Shown: positions 1 to 7,418, numbered from the stretch's first letter. The stretch is 19,487 bases of DNA from Rhodospirillaceae bacterium UBA3470 (GCA_002378125.1 DFRF01000037.1:1-19487); one strand, 5' to 3'. Program-made: numbers and translations. Notes: generated by a model from the letters alone, not told the origin.

Positions 1-58
1 GGGCGATGGCACGAATTTCCCCGGCATAGACTCCGTCAAGAAGCCCTTCTATATCCAT
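1..58 (-). CDS. Partial gene start, MeaB/ArgK-like GTPase (5' end only)
   Basis: An ATG at 58-56 on the minus strand opens a frame that runs off the left edge. The 19 visible residues begin MDIEGLLDGVYAGEIRAIA. This pattern (hydrophobic helix, then AG..RA.A) resembles the N-terminus of MeaB/ArgK-type G3E GTPases, which chaperone adenosylcobalamin-dependent methylmalonyl-CoA mutase. The start lies 15 bp downstream of the carbonic anhydrase stop codon on the same strand, so it is probably the third gene of that operon. An in-frame TTG at 70 is an alternative start. No P-loop or other diagnostic motif is visible in so short a piece, so the family call is tentative. That an open frame begins here is better supported. 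Confidence 0.45.
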   Translation of the reverse strand, partial: MDIEGLLDGVYAGEIRAIA

Positions 59-73
59 ACCCTGGTTCAAGCC

Positions 74-658
74 CTATTCCCTTGCGCTTTGTCGCATCCA
101 TAAACCCGGGGCATCGTCGGCCAAATCTCTCAGATCCAACCCTTCGGCCCTGTATTCCCCCCCCAGTTCCGAATACCCGGGCCAAATGCGCTCCAGCATC
201 GCCTTATGAGTATCCTTGACCTTGCTGACAAAACGGGCCGGCGAACCTGCCCAGAATTCGCCAGCCGGAATGCGCTTACCCGGCGGCAATAGAGCGCCCG
301 CAGCCAAAAAGGCGCCAGGTTCCACAATACACCCATCCATGACGGTCGCCTGCATCCCGATCATGCAATGATCCTCCAAGGCGCAGGCATGAATAAGACA
401 AAGGTGGCCGACGGTCACACCCTTGCCAATATAAGTGCCGAAACTGTTGCGGGCGACGTGGATCACGGTACCGTCTTGGATGTTGGTGTCTTCTCCAATG
501 CGAATCTCGTTTATGTCGCCACGGACTACACAGTGATACCAGATGCTGGTCCGCGCGCCGATTTCCACATTGCCAATTACCACCGCCGTCGACGCTATGA
601 ACGCATCATCCGCAATGTGAGGCGTATGGCCACGGACACCAAGAATTTGTCCCTGCAT
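74..658 (-). CDS. Gamma-carbonic anhydrase family protein (left-handed beta-helix)
   Basis: The protein is 194 residues from the ATG at 658. Hexapeptide repeats ([LIV]G-x4) run through the whole length, as in gamma-carbonic anhydrases and their PaaY/YrdA relatives. The motifs NIQDGTVIHV, VTVGH and LIHAC supply the three zinc-binding histidines of the family (His70, His88 and His93, counted from an upstream GTG at 667). The expected activity is reversible CO2 hydration at a trimer interface in the cytoplasm, although many family members have no measured activity. The GTG at 667 follows the hydrolase stop directly. I prefer the ATG at 658 because an AAGG-like site precedes it and because QGQIL matches the usual family start. 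It is probably co-transcribed with the hydrolase upstream and the MeaB-like frame downstream. Confidence 0.9.
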   Translation of the reverse strand: MQGQILGVRGHTPHIADDAFIASTAVVIGNVEIGARTSIWYHCVVRGDINEIRIGEDTNIQDGTVIHVARNSFGTYIGKGVTVGHLCLIHACALEDHCMIGMQATVMDGCIVEPGAFLAAGALLPPGKRIPAGEFWAGSPARFVSKVKDTHKAMLERIWPGYSELGGEYRAEGLDLRDLADDAPGLWMRQSARE

Positions 659-667
659 GCCCTTCAC

Positions 668-1375
668 CTACTCGCTAACGCCTAGCCACCGGCGCAAAGC
701 GGCGGATACGACATCGGGTTTCTCCAAGGTCGAGAGATGCCCACTATCCTCGACCACTACCAACTCCGCCCCTTCAATGCCGTCAGCCATGGCTTCGTGT
801 AGATGCAAGGGCGTCGCCATGTCTTGACGACCACACAACACAAGCGTTGGACAGGATATCAACGCGAGTGTCGGTGCACTGTCGGGGCGGTCCATGATCG
901 CGGTCAATTGCCGTTCATAGGCCGCCAATCCGACATTCCGCGCCGACTGTGCCGCCACGGCAACCAGAGCTTTGTCTTTTAGATGTTCAGGATGGAACCA
1001 CATGGCCATATGATCCGGGATCAGCGCTTCTAAGCCTTGCAACTTGGCCTTGGCGATCCAACCTTGACGTTCGCTGCGCCGCGACGGCGCGTCGGCCTCA
1101 TGAGACGTATCCAACAACGCCAGTCGCGCGACGCGGTCCGGCGCTTGACGCATTATTTCAAAGGCACAATAGCCGCCCATGGACAATCCCACCAATGCGA
1201 ATTTGGCCGGTGCTTGGGCAAGAACTCTCGCCGCCATCCCAGCCATGGTGTCGTCTTCGGTCATCACCATGACCTGGCAATCGGCCACGTCGTCCAGTGC
1301 AGTAACTTGATGTTTCCATAGAGAGTGGTCGCATAAGAGGCCAGGCAGCAAAACCAAGGGCGTTCGTCCACACAT
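668..1375 (-). CDS. Alpha/beta-fold hydrolase
   Basis: This is a 235-residue cytoplasmic hydrolase without a signal peptide. The nucleophile elbow is GLSMGG (Ser65), the acid is in LVLCGRQDMATP (Asp185) and the base is in EDSGHLSTLE (His213), so the catalytic triad is complete. The PGLLCDHSLW segment near residues 11-20 forms the usual oxyanion loop region. The length and spacing fit small esterases, lactonases or C-C hydrolases of the 3-oxoadipate enol-lactonase type, but the substrate cannot be read from sequence. An AGGAG ribosome-binding site lies 7 bp upstream of the ATG. Its stop codon is immediately followed by the carbonic anhydrase gene, which suggests one mRNA and translational coupling. 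It is divergent from the RNA helicase across about 190 bp. Confidence 0.88.
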   Translation of the reverse strand: MCGRTPLVLLPGLLCDHSLWKHQVTALDDVADCQVMVMTEDDTMAGMAARVLAQAPAKFALVGLSMGGYCAFEIMRQAPDRVARLALLDTSHEADAPSRRSERQGWIAKAKLQGLEALIPDHMAMWFHPEHLKDKALVAVAAQSARNVGLAAYERQLTAIMDRPDSAPTLALISCPTLVLCGRQDMATPLHLHEAMADGIEGAELVVVEDSGHLSTLEKPDVVSAALRRWLGVSE

Positions 1376-1471
1376 TCGAGAGCTCCTGATGTGTTCGCGC
1401 AGTTGGACGTTAGCGAAGTCCGCCGCATTGGCAAGGATTCATCACAAGACCTTCGATAGCCCTCTAAATCA

Positions 1472-1499
1472 TTGACAGGGGCCATCAAAACCCTACTAT
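1472..1499 (+). promoter_or_regulatory. Predicted sigma70-type promoter of the RNA helicase
   Basis: A consensus -35 hexamer TTGACA (1472-1477) is followed after 16 bp by TACTAT (1494-1499), which matches TATAAT at 4 of 6 positions. Transcription would start near 1506, giving a 5' leader of about 60 nt before the preferred ATG at 1569. This is prediction by motif only. Confidence 0.5.
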
Positions 1500-1568
1500 C
1501 CAGCAACCTTTGGCACGAATAGCGAAATGGCGTTCGGCCGATCACATCGACGGGTACACCCGGCTTAC

Positions 1569-3005
1569 ATGCTTTTCTCCGATCTCGGTCTCAGTGAAGA
1601 CTTGTTGAATGCCGTCACCGATGCCGGCTACATTGAACCTACGCCCATTCAGGCGGAAGCTATCCCCTACGTCCTGATGGGGCGCGACATCCTTGGCTGT
1701 GCCCAAACGGGTACCGGGAAAACGGCTTCGTTCACATTGCCGATGATCGACATCCTGGCGCAAGGTCGGGCCAAGGCGCGGATGCCGCGGTCGCTCATTC
1801 TGGAACCGACCCGGGAATTAGCAGCTCAGGTAGCTGAGAACTTCGATATCTATGGCAAGAATCACCGCCTCACGAAAGCATTGTTGATTGGCGGTGAATC
1901 CTTGGATGAACAGGCGAAGGTCCTGAACAAGGGGGTCGACGTTCTAATCGCCACGCCCGGGCGGTTGATTGACATGTTTGATCGCGGGATGTTGCTGCTC
2001 AACGATGTGAAGGTGTTCGTGATCGACGAGTCGGACCGCATGCTCGATATGGGGTTCATCCCAGACGTGGAGCGTATTGCGTCCATGCTGCCACCCTTGC
2101 GCACGACGCTTTTGTTCTCGGCAACCATGCCCAAGGAAATCAAGAAGCTAGCCGAACAATTTCTCATGAACCCCAGGGAAGTTACCGTGGCTCCGCCGTC
2201 GACGACGGCTGACACGATCTCCCAGGGATTATTGGTCCTAGGCCGACCGCACGGTCACGGCCCCGGCTCCGAGCAGAAGATGAAGCGCGATGCGCTTCGC
2301 GAATTGATCAAACACGAAGCTCCACGCAACGCCTTGATCTTCTGCAACCGCAAACGCGACGTGGACATCGTGCATCGGTCCTTAAACCGCCACGGCCTTG
2401 AGGCGGCGCGCCTGCACGGGGACATGTCGCAGCCCATGCGCATGGAAACATTGACAAAGTTCAAAACAGGCGAAATGCGCTATCTTGTCTGTTCCGATGT
2501 GGCCGCACGGGGTCTTGACATTCCAGAGATGAGCCACGTATTCAATTTCGATGTTCCCACACACGCGGAAGATTACGTCCACCGTATTGGCCGCACCGGC
2601 CGGGCCGGCCGTAAAGGGCACGCCTTCACCATCGCCGTGGCGGCGGATGCAAAGTACATCGACGCCATCGAACGGCTCACCAAATCACCCATCCCTCGCA
2701 TTAAATTGGACGGCGCGAAAGGCGGTCAATTGGATGCTGTGGAGGAGAAGCCCAAGCGCCAGCGGAACCGGCGGAAGGCCATGGAACATGCAACGCCGAT
2801 CAAAACCGATGTCTTAGCGACCGCTGAGAATGACAAAACGCCCGACGCCGCGCCGGCGGAGGAGCGGCCCTCCGGCGAGCGCAGTCGTTCGCTGCAGCGT
2901 AACGGGGTCAGAAAGGATGAGTTGCCCGAGGCGGACGATGCGCCCGTGAAGGGCCTCGGCGATCACGTGCCCGCCTTCATGCTGCGCGAGGTCGAACTGA
3001 ACTAG
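1569..3005 (+). CDS. DEAD-box ATP-dependent RNA helicase (RhlE-like)
   Basis: From the ATG at 1569 the protein has 478 residues. Motifs appear in the canonical order: Q motif (FSDLGL...PTPIQ, residues 3-28), Walker A AQTGTGKT (45-52), PTRELA (80-85), TPGR, motif II, SAT (184-186), then ARGLDIP and YVHRIGRTGRAGRKG in the second RecA domain. A basic, low-complexity tail rich in K, R and E follows, typical of RNA-binding extensions in RhlE-like helicases of ribosome assembly and RNA decay. Motif II reads DESD rather than DEAD (Ser155). An in-frame ATG at 1527 would add 14 residues with no family similarity, so I start at MLFSDLGL. No strong ribosome-binding site precedes either start. The stop lies 8 bp from the convergent TetR gene. 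Confidence 0.93.
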   Translation: MLFSDLGLSEDLLNAVTDAGYIEPTPIQAEAIPYVLMGRDILGCAQTGTGKTASFTLPMIDILAQGRAKARMPRSLILEPTRELAAQVAENFDIYGKNHRLTKALLIGGESLDEQAKVLNKGVDVLIATPGRLIDMFDRGMLLLNDVKVFVIDESDRMLDMGFIPDVERIASMLPPLRTTLLFSATMPKEIKKLAEQFLMNPREVTVAPPSTTADTISQGLLVLGRPHGHGPGSEQKMKRDALRELIKHEAPRNALIFCNRKRDVDIVHRSLNRHGLEAARLHGDMSQPMRMETLTKFKTGEMRYLVCSDVAARGLDIPEMSHVFNFDVPTHAEDYVHRIGRTGRAGRKGHAFTIAVAADAKYIDAIERLTKSPIPRIKLDGAKGGQLDAVEEKPKRQRNRRKAMEHATPIKTDVLATAENDKTPDAAPAEERPSGERSRSLQRNGVRKDELPEADDAPVKGLGDHVPAFMLREVELN

Positions 3006-3013
3006 CGCCGGCC

Positions 3014-3595
3014 TCAGTCCATGGCCTTCATGACCGCGTCGACGATATCTTTCAATGTTTGATAGTCCGGATTGGCTTTGCCAATGACCATGATGCCGTT
3101 GACCGTCCCATTCAGTAACCGCGCCAATTTTCGGGAGTCGTGTTCCACCGCAATATCACCCTCTGATTGAGCACGCCGCACAAGGCGCTCGAAAGAGTCT
3201 TCCATCAGCAATAGACCACTGCGGCAGCGTTCCGCCGCGGCCGGATCATGGGGACCGACTTCCACGGCGCTATTGTTCAAAAAACAACCGCGGCGACCGT
3301 CAGGCTCGAGAATGCGGTCAACCGCACGGCCAAGGATCGAGCGGATCACCTGGCGAGCCGGTTTCGGAAGATTTATGGCCGATCGCACTCGGGCGGTGAC
3401 GTGATCTCGATAGAACTCTACGGCCTCCAAAAAGACCGCGTGTTTGTCCCCGAAGGCCCCATAAAGGCTGCTTTTCGAGAGGTTCATAGCGGCAGTGAGG
3501 TCCGCAACGCTGGTCGCCGCATACCCCTTTGTCCAAAACACCTGCATGGCTTGTTCCAAGACGGCTTGTCGTTCGAACGCCGGGGGTCGCGCCAT
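3014..3595 (-). CDS. TetR/AcrR-family transcriptional regulator
   Basis: A 193-residue one-component regulator. The N-terminal helix-turn-helix spans roughly residues 8-55 (VLEQAMQVFWTKGYAATSVADLTAAMNLSKSSLYGAFGDK), the classic TetR_N pattern. The C-terminal ligand and dimer domain includes GRRGCFLNNSAVEVG, common in a broad AcrR-type subgroup. The ligand is not predictable. A strong GGAGGG ribosome-binding site precedes the ATG. A perfect palindrome sits about 50 bp upstream, overlapping a likely -10 element, which suggests autorepression. It lies downstream of thiSG on the same strand with a 75-bp gap and converges on the helicase, so its target is not obvious from its neighbours. Confidence 0.92.
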   Translation of the reverse strand: MARPPAFERQAVLEQAMQVFWTKGYAATSVADLTAAMNLSKSSLYGAFGDKHAVFLEAVEFYRDHVTARVRSAINLPKPARQVIRSILGRAVDRILEPDGRRGCFLNNSAVEVGPHDPAAAERCRSGLLLMEDSFERLVRRAQSEGDIAVEHDSRKLARLLNGTVNGIMVIGKANPDYQTLKDIVDAVMKAMD

Positions 3596-3637
3596 TCTTC
3601 CCTCCGTGATTTTTCATGACAGCGGTTAGGCTAACAC

Positions 3638-3656
3638 ATTATGGACCAAATGGTCC
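3638..3656 (-). promoter_or_regulatory. TetR operator-like palindrome overlapping a -10 element
   Basis: GGACCA (3643-3648) and TGGTCC (3651-3656) form a perfect inverted repeat around an AA spacer. On the minus strand CATAAT (3643-3638), 5 of 6 to the -10 consensus, touches the palindrome. A regulator bound there would block transcription of the TetR gene that starts at 3595. The arrangement is typical for autoregulated TetR genes. Binding is inference. Confidence 0.6.
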
Positions 3657-3670
3657 TAAATAATTGACAG

Positions 3671-4678
3671 TCAGATCAAACCTGCCAGCGGCGAGGATGG
3701 ATCCGCGAACTGCTTCCGCGGCATACGTCCGGCCAAATAAGCCCTGCGACCGGCCTTGACCGCATGCTTCATGGCTTTCGCCATGAGGATCGGATATTTG
3801 GCCTCAGCTACGGCAGCATTCAACAACACTCCGTCGCATCCCAGTTCCATAGCAATGGCCGCGTCCGATGCGGTACCAACACCTGCATCGATAATCACGG
3901 GCACTTCCGTTTGCTCAACGATAATGCGGATATTCACAGGGTTCTGAATACCGAGACCGGAACCGATAGGCGCCCCCAGAGGCATAATAGCGGCGGCGCC
4001 GGCATCCTCCAGGCGTTTACACATGATCGGGTCGTCCGTGCAGTATACCATCACCTTGAAGCCTTCCTTGGTGAGAATCTTTGTCGCTGCCAGAGTTTCC
4101 ACGATCTGCGGGTAGAGTGTTTTCTGCTCGCCCAGGATTTCTAGCTTGACCAAATCCCAGCCACCGGCCTCGCGCGCAAGACGCAAAGTCCGCAACGCAT
4201 CCTCGGTGGTAAAACAGCCTGCCGTATTAGGCAGATACGTGTATTTCTCTGGATCCAAGTAATCCATCAGCATGGGTTGGTCTGGATCGTAGATATTCAC
4301 CCGCCGGACGGCAACCGTGATCATCTCAACGCCTGCAGCTTCCGCCGCGAGGCGGTTGGTCTCGTAATCCTTGTACTTGCCAGTACCGATGATGAGGCGA
4401 GAATGAAAGGTGCGGTCGGCAATCACCAACGGATCATCCATATTGCTATCCGGATCAGTATTGCCGGCGCTACCCGGTGCGCCACCACCGATAAAGTGAA
4501 CAATTTCAAGCTTGTCCCCATCATTGAGGCCCGCACTGGCATAGTTGGACTTTGGCACAATTTTCAGATTTCGCTCCACCGCAACTTTTTGGCCTTCGAT
4601 ACCGATTCGGCCCAACAGTTGTTCGACGGTCAACGGCGCGTCGAAATCGCGCTCTTCGCCATTAATGGTTAATCGCAT
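3671..4678 (-). CDS. thiSG: Bifunctional sulfur carrier ThiS / thiazole synthase ThiG fusion
   Basis: The 335-residue protein joins two thiamin-pathway proteins. Residues 1-66 are ThiS: a ubiquitin-like fold beginning MRLTINGE and ending in HFIGGG, the diglycine tail that is thiocarboxylated. A linker (67-79) follows, rich in G, S, D and N. From Met80, DDPLVIADRTFHSRLIIGTGKYKDY begins a full ThiG TIM barrel. The Schiff-base lysine of ThiG lies in DLVKLEILG (Lys178). ThiG makes thiazole phosphate from deoxyxylulose phosphate, dehydroglycine or iminoglycine, and ThiS sulfur. Such fusions are known. In stand-alone ThiS the glycines must be C-terminal, so either the fusion is processed, an internal start at Met80 is used, or another ThiS exists. 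A GAGGA site lies 8 bp before the ATG. No TPP riboswitch was recognised upstream. Confidence 0.93.
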   Translation of the reverse strand: MRLTINGEERDFDAPLTVEQLLGRIGIEGQKVAVERNLKIVPKSNYASAGLNDGDKLEIVHFIGGGAPGSAGNTDPDSNMDDPLVIADRTFHSRLIIGTGKYKDYETNRLAAEAAGVEMITVAVRRVNIYDPDQPMLMDYLDPEKYTYLPNTAGCFTTEDALRTLRLAREAGGWDLVKLEILGEQKTLYPQIVETLAATKILTKEGFKVMVYCTDDPIMCKRLEDAGAAAIMPLGAPIGSGLGIQNPVNIRIIVEQTEVPVIIDAGVGTASDAAIAMELGCDGVLLNAAVAEAKYPILMAKAMKHAVKAGRRAYLAGRMPRKQFADPSSPLAGLI

Positions 4679-4715
4679 GGCGGGTGTCCTCTTTTACCTG
4701 GAATTCCAACTGTTT

Positions 4716-4782
4716 CAGGGTCTTGAGAACTCAATTATGAGCCCCTCCGTCAGCAGGTTCAACACCCAGGATCCTGAGAACT
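4716..4782. repeat. 16-bp direct repeat bracketing the thiSG promoter
   Basis: CAGGGTCTTGAGAACT (4716-4731) and CAGGATCCTGAGAACT (4767-4782) match at 14 of 16 positions and start 51 bp apart, about five helical turns. The second copy contains the perfect palindrome CAGGATCCTG. One copy lies at the expected start site of thiSG and the other just upstream of its -35 element. The repeats look like binding sites for a dimeric regulator. The identity of the regulator is unknown. Confidence 0.45.
4734..4762 (-). promoter_or_regulatory. Predicted thiSG promoter
   Basis: On the minus strand TTGAAC (4762-4757) is followed after exactly 17 bp by CATAAT (4739-4734), matching sigma70 consensus hexamers at 4 of 6 and 5 of 6 positions. 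The leader would be about 50 nt, too short for a TPP riboswitch. Confidence 0.5.
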
Positions 4783-4898
4783 GGACCTTACTGCGCGCCC
4801 CCGGCATGATAGGAGGGTCGGCGGCGGCCGCACCGCGAGGGATGGGCATGGAAACCGCCAGACAAACGACCTGATAATAACAAGGACGCCCAACCTCC

Positions 4899-5372
4899 AT
4901 GGCGAAAAACTTGAAACCGACGATCGAATCAGATTTGGTCCGTGAATTGGCCGGATTGTTGGATGAGACCGGACTAAGCGAAATCGAATACGGCACCGAC
5001 GGCTTAAGCATCCGTGTCGCTAAACACGCCGTCGCCTCCACCGCTAGTCTCAACCCCGCCGCAGTGCCGGTGGAAGTACCAATCGCCGCGCCTAAGCAAG
5101 GCGCACCGATTGCCAATGAAGCATCCTACGCCGACCATCCAGGCGCCGTGACGTCGCCGATGGTTGGCGTGGTCTACACCGCGCCGGATCCCAACTCGGC
5201 ACCGTTCGTACAAGTCGGTGATCAAGTGACCAAAGATCAAACCATGTTCCTCATCGAAGCCATGAAGGTCTTCAACCCCATTGCCGCACCGAAGGCTGGC
5301 AAAGTGGTGCTCATTCTTGTCGATTCCGAAACGCCAGTGGAATTCGGCGAACCCTTGGCGGTGATCGAGTAA
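4899..5372 (+). CDS. accB: Biotin carboxyl carrier protein of acetyl-CoA carboxylase
   Basis: A 157-residue carrier subunit of acetyl-CoA carboxylase, which makes malonyl-CoA for fatty-acid synthesis. The N-terminal region (about 8-45, SDLVRELAGLLDETGLSEIEY) is the usual AccB helix and strand. A flexible linker rich in A, P and V follows, then the C-terminal biotinyl domain with FLIEAMKVFNPI, whose lysine (Lys123) is biotinylated by BirA. Length and layout are normal. An AAGGA sequence lies about 12 bp upstream of the ATG, a long spacing. The biotin carboxylase gene follows after 10 bp. In many alphaproteobacteria aroQ precedes accB, but here the upstream neighbour is the divergent thiSG. Confidence 0.96.
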   Translation: MAKNLKPTIESDLVRELAGLLDETGLSEIEYGTDGLSIRVAKHAVASTASLNPAAVPVEVPIAAPKQGAPIANEASYADHPGAVTSPMVGVVYTAPDPNSAPFVQVGDQVTKDQTMFLIEAMKVFNPIAAPKAGKVVLILVDSETPVEFGEPLAVIE

Positions 5373-5382
5373 CCGGTCGGCG

Positions 5383-6732
5383 ATGATCGAAAAAATCCTC
5401 ATCGCAAATCGGGGAGAGATCGCGCTTCGTATCCAGCGCGCCTGCCGTGAAATGGGGATCCAAAGTGTAGCCGTGCATTCCATCGCGGATGCGGACGCCA
5501 TGCACGTGCGTCTCGCAGACGAGAGCATCTGTATCGGCCCACCGCCAGCGCGAGAGAGCTATCTCAACACCCATGCGATCATCTCCGCGGCCACCATCTC
5601 GAATGCCGACGCCATTCATCCGGGTTACGGCTTTCTCTCCGAGAATGCGGACTTCGCAGCCATGGTCGAAGAGCATGACATCGCCTTCATCGGCCCCTCA
5701 CCGGATCATATCCGCCTGATGGGCGACAAAATTGCAGCAAAGAAGGCCGTTGCAGACGTGGGTATCCCTATTTTGCCGGGCTCCGACGGGGAGGTCACCA
5801 GCCTAGTAGATGCACAAGAAATCGCCATGGAAACGGGCTATCCCATCCTCATCAAGGCAGCCGCTGGCGGCGGCGGACGCGGCATGAAGGTGGCAGAGGA
5901 TCCGGCAGGCTTAGAAGAGGCCTATCAGTTTGCCCGCACTGAGGCTGAACTGGCTTTCGGCAACGACGCAATCTATATAGAAAAATTCTTGAGTCAGCCT
6001 CGCCACATCGAGGTGCAGGTTCTGGCGGATGGCCATGGCAACGTCGTTCATCTCGGCGAACGGGATTGTTCTTTGCAACGACGCCACCAGAAAGTTCTGG
6101 AAGAGGCCCCCTCGCCCGCCCTCAATCAAACGCAACGCGATGCGATCGGGGAAACGGTAACCCAGGCCGTAAAAGCCATCGGGTACAAGAGTGCTGGCAC
6201 CATAGAGTTCCTTTTCGAGGATGGTGAGTTTTACTTCATCGAGATGAATACGCGCCTACAGGTCGAACACCCAGTAACGGAAATGATCTGCGGGATCGAC
6301 CTTGTTCGCGAGATGATCCGCGTGGCCGGCGGCGCCCCTCTGGGCTTTAAGCAATCCGATATTCGGTTTCATGGCCACGCCATCGAATGCCGGATCAATG
6401 CCGAGGACCCGAGGACCTTCAATCCTTCACCCGGCCGGATCGGCGATTATCACGCCCCGGGAGGCTTAGGTGTGCGTGTGGATTCCGGTCTCTACTCGGG
6501 ATACGCCGTGCCGCCATATTACGACAGCATGATCGCCAAACTCATCGTGCATGCAACCAACAGGAACGAATGTCTGATGCGCTTGCGCCGCGCCCTTGAA
6601 GAATTTGTGATCGACGGCATTTCGACATCCATCCCGCTGCACCAAGGCTTGATAGGGGCGCCGGACTTTATAAACGGCGACTATGATATACATTGGTTGG
6701 AAACCTTCGTCGCTGAGCTGCCAGGGGATTAA
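5383..6732 (+). CDS. accC: Biotin carboxylase subunit of acetyl-CoA carboxylase
   Basis: A 449-residue ATP-grasp enzyme that carboxylates the biotin carried by AccB using ATP and bicarbonate. The N-terminal domain opens with IEKILIANRGEIALRI. The ATP-grasp glycine loop is AAAGGGGRGMK. ERDCSLQRRHQKVLEEAPSP and the active-site segment EMNTRLQVEHPVTE are both intact. The C-terminal domain includes GHAIECRINAEDP. Length equals that of the family. Only 10 bp separate it from accB. Its TAA stop overlaps the ATG of aat by one base (TAATG), so the three genes form one translational unit. Confidence 0.97.
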   Translation: MIEKILIANRGEIALRIQRACREMGIQSVAVHSIADADAMHVRLADESICIGPPPARESYLNTHAIISAATISNADAIHPGYGFLSENADFAAMVEEHDIAFIGPSPDHIRLMGDKIAAKKAVADVGIPILPGSDGEVTSLVDAQEIAMETGYPILIKAAAGGGGRGMKVAEDPAGLEEAYQFARTEAELAFGNDAIYIEKFLSQPRHIEVQVLADGHGNVVHLGERDCSLQRRHQKVLEEAPSPALNQTQRDAIGETVTQAVKAIGYKSAGTIEFLFEDGEFYFIEMNTRLQVEHPVTEMICGIDLVREMIRVAGGAPLGFKQSDIRFHGHAIECRINAEDPRTFNPSPGRIGDYHAPGGLGVRVDSGLYSGYAVPPYYDSMIAKLIVHATNRNECLMRLRRALEEFVIDGISTSIPLHQGLIGAPDFINGDYDIHWLETFVAELPGD

Positions 6733-7397
6733 TGAGCCGTCACGACACAGATATGGACCTCACGCCCGAGTTAATTCTTCGGGCCTACGCGGCGGGCATC
6801 TTCCCCATGGCGGAAACCCGCGATACAAACCACGTATTCTGGGTCGACCCTAAACGCCGCGGCGTCCTGCCCCTAGCGGATTTCCATGTACCGCGGCGAT
6901 TACGGCGAACTGTGCGGAACGGCTCCTTCGACGTCACCTGCAACATCGATTTTGCCGAAGTCGTCGCCATGTGTGCCGAGGCCACCAAAGGCCGCGCGGA
7001 CACATGGATCAATTCTTCAATAGAAGGCGCAGTCAACGAATTGCACAACATGGGCTTTGCCCACAGCGTCGAATGCCGGCAAAACGGAGAACTGGTTGGC
7101 GGCTTGTACGGTATCTCGCTCGGGGCGGCGTTTTTCGGCGAAAGCATGTTCTCCTGCGCCCGAGATGCCAGCAAGGTGGCATTGGTTCATCTGGTGGCAC
7201 GCCTTAGTCTTGGTGGCTATCGGTTGTTGGACACGCAATTCACCACTGACCACCTAACGCAGTTCGGCGCCATCGAAATCCCCGCCCGGGACTACCTTAT
7301 TGAGCTCGAAGATGCATTGAAGTACCAAGCGATATTTCCTGCCTTCGCCAATGACGACCGATGGACGAAATGTCTAAGAGAAACTCTATCAAAATAA
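6732..7397 (+). CDS. aat: Leucyl/phenylalanyl-tRNA--protein transferase
   Basis: A 221-residue cytoplasmic enzyme that adds Leu or Phe from charged tRNA to proteins with N-terminal Arg or Lys, marking them for ClpS/ClpAP degradation. Family hallmarks are present in order: LILRAYAAGIFPMAE, FWVDPKRRGVLPL, TWINSSIEGAVNELH, LVGGLYGISLGAAFFGESMFS, ASKVALVHL and LLDTQF near the end. Its ATG overlaps the accC stop (TAATG), implying termination-reinitiation coupling. The accBC-aat order is, to my knowledge, common in alphaproteobacteria. An AT-rich inverted repeat follows the stop, at the convergent boundary with the GGDEF gene. Confidence 0.96.
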   Translation: MSRHDTDMDLTPELILRAYAAGIFPMAETRDTNHVFWVDPKRRGVLPLADFHVPRRLRRTVRNGSFDVTCNIDFAEVVAMCAEATKGRADTWINSSIEGAVNELHNMGFAHSVECRQNGELVGGLYGISLGAAFFGESMFSCARDASKVALVHLVARLSLGGYRLLDTQFTTDHLTQFGAIEIPARDYLIELEDALKYQAIFPAFANDDRWTKCLRETLSK

Positions 7398-7418
7398 ACA
7401 ACGCATTGATTCTATTAT

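Noticed and set aside
1510..1526. TTGGCACGAATAGCGA as a sigma54 promoter before the helicase
   Set aside because: The GG-to-GC spacing is two bases too short and the TTGC half is missing.
3756..4672. Several plus-strand frames across thiSG
   Set aside because: They are antisense to a gene with complete ThiS and ThiG motifs and have no start signals of their own.
4849..4878. TGGAAA-18-GATAAT as an accB promoter
   Set aside because: Its predicted start would fall inside the ribosome-binding region at 4882-4886, leaving almost no leader.
4679..4898. Possible TPP riboswitch upstream of thiSG (a TTGAACCTG stretch recalls the THI box)
   Set aside because: The bases after GAACCTG do not follow the THI-box pattern, no CTGAGA partner is in place, and the same bases form the -35 of a well-spaced promoter.
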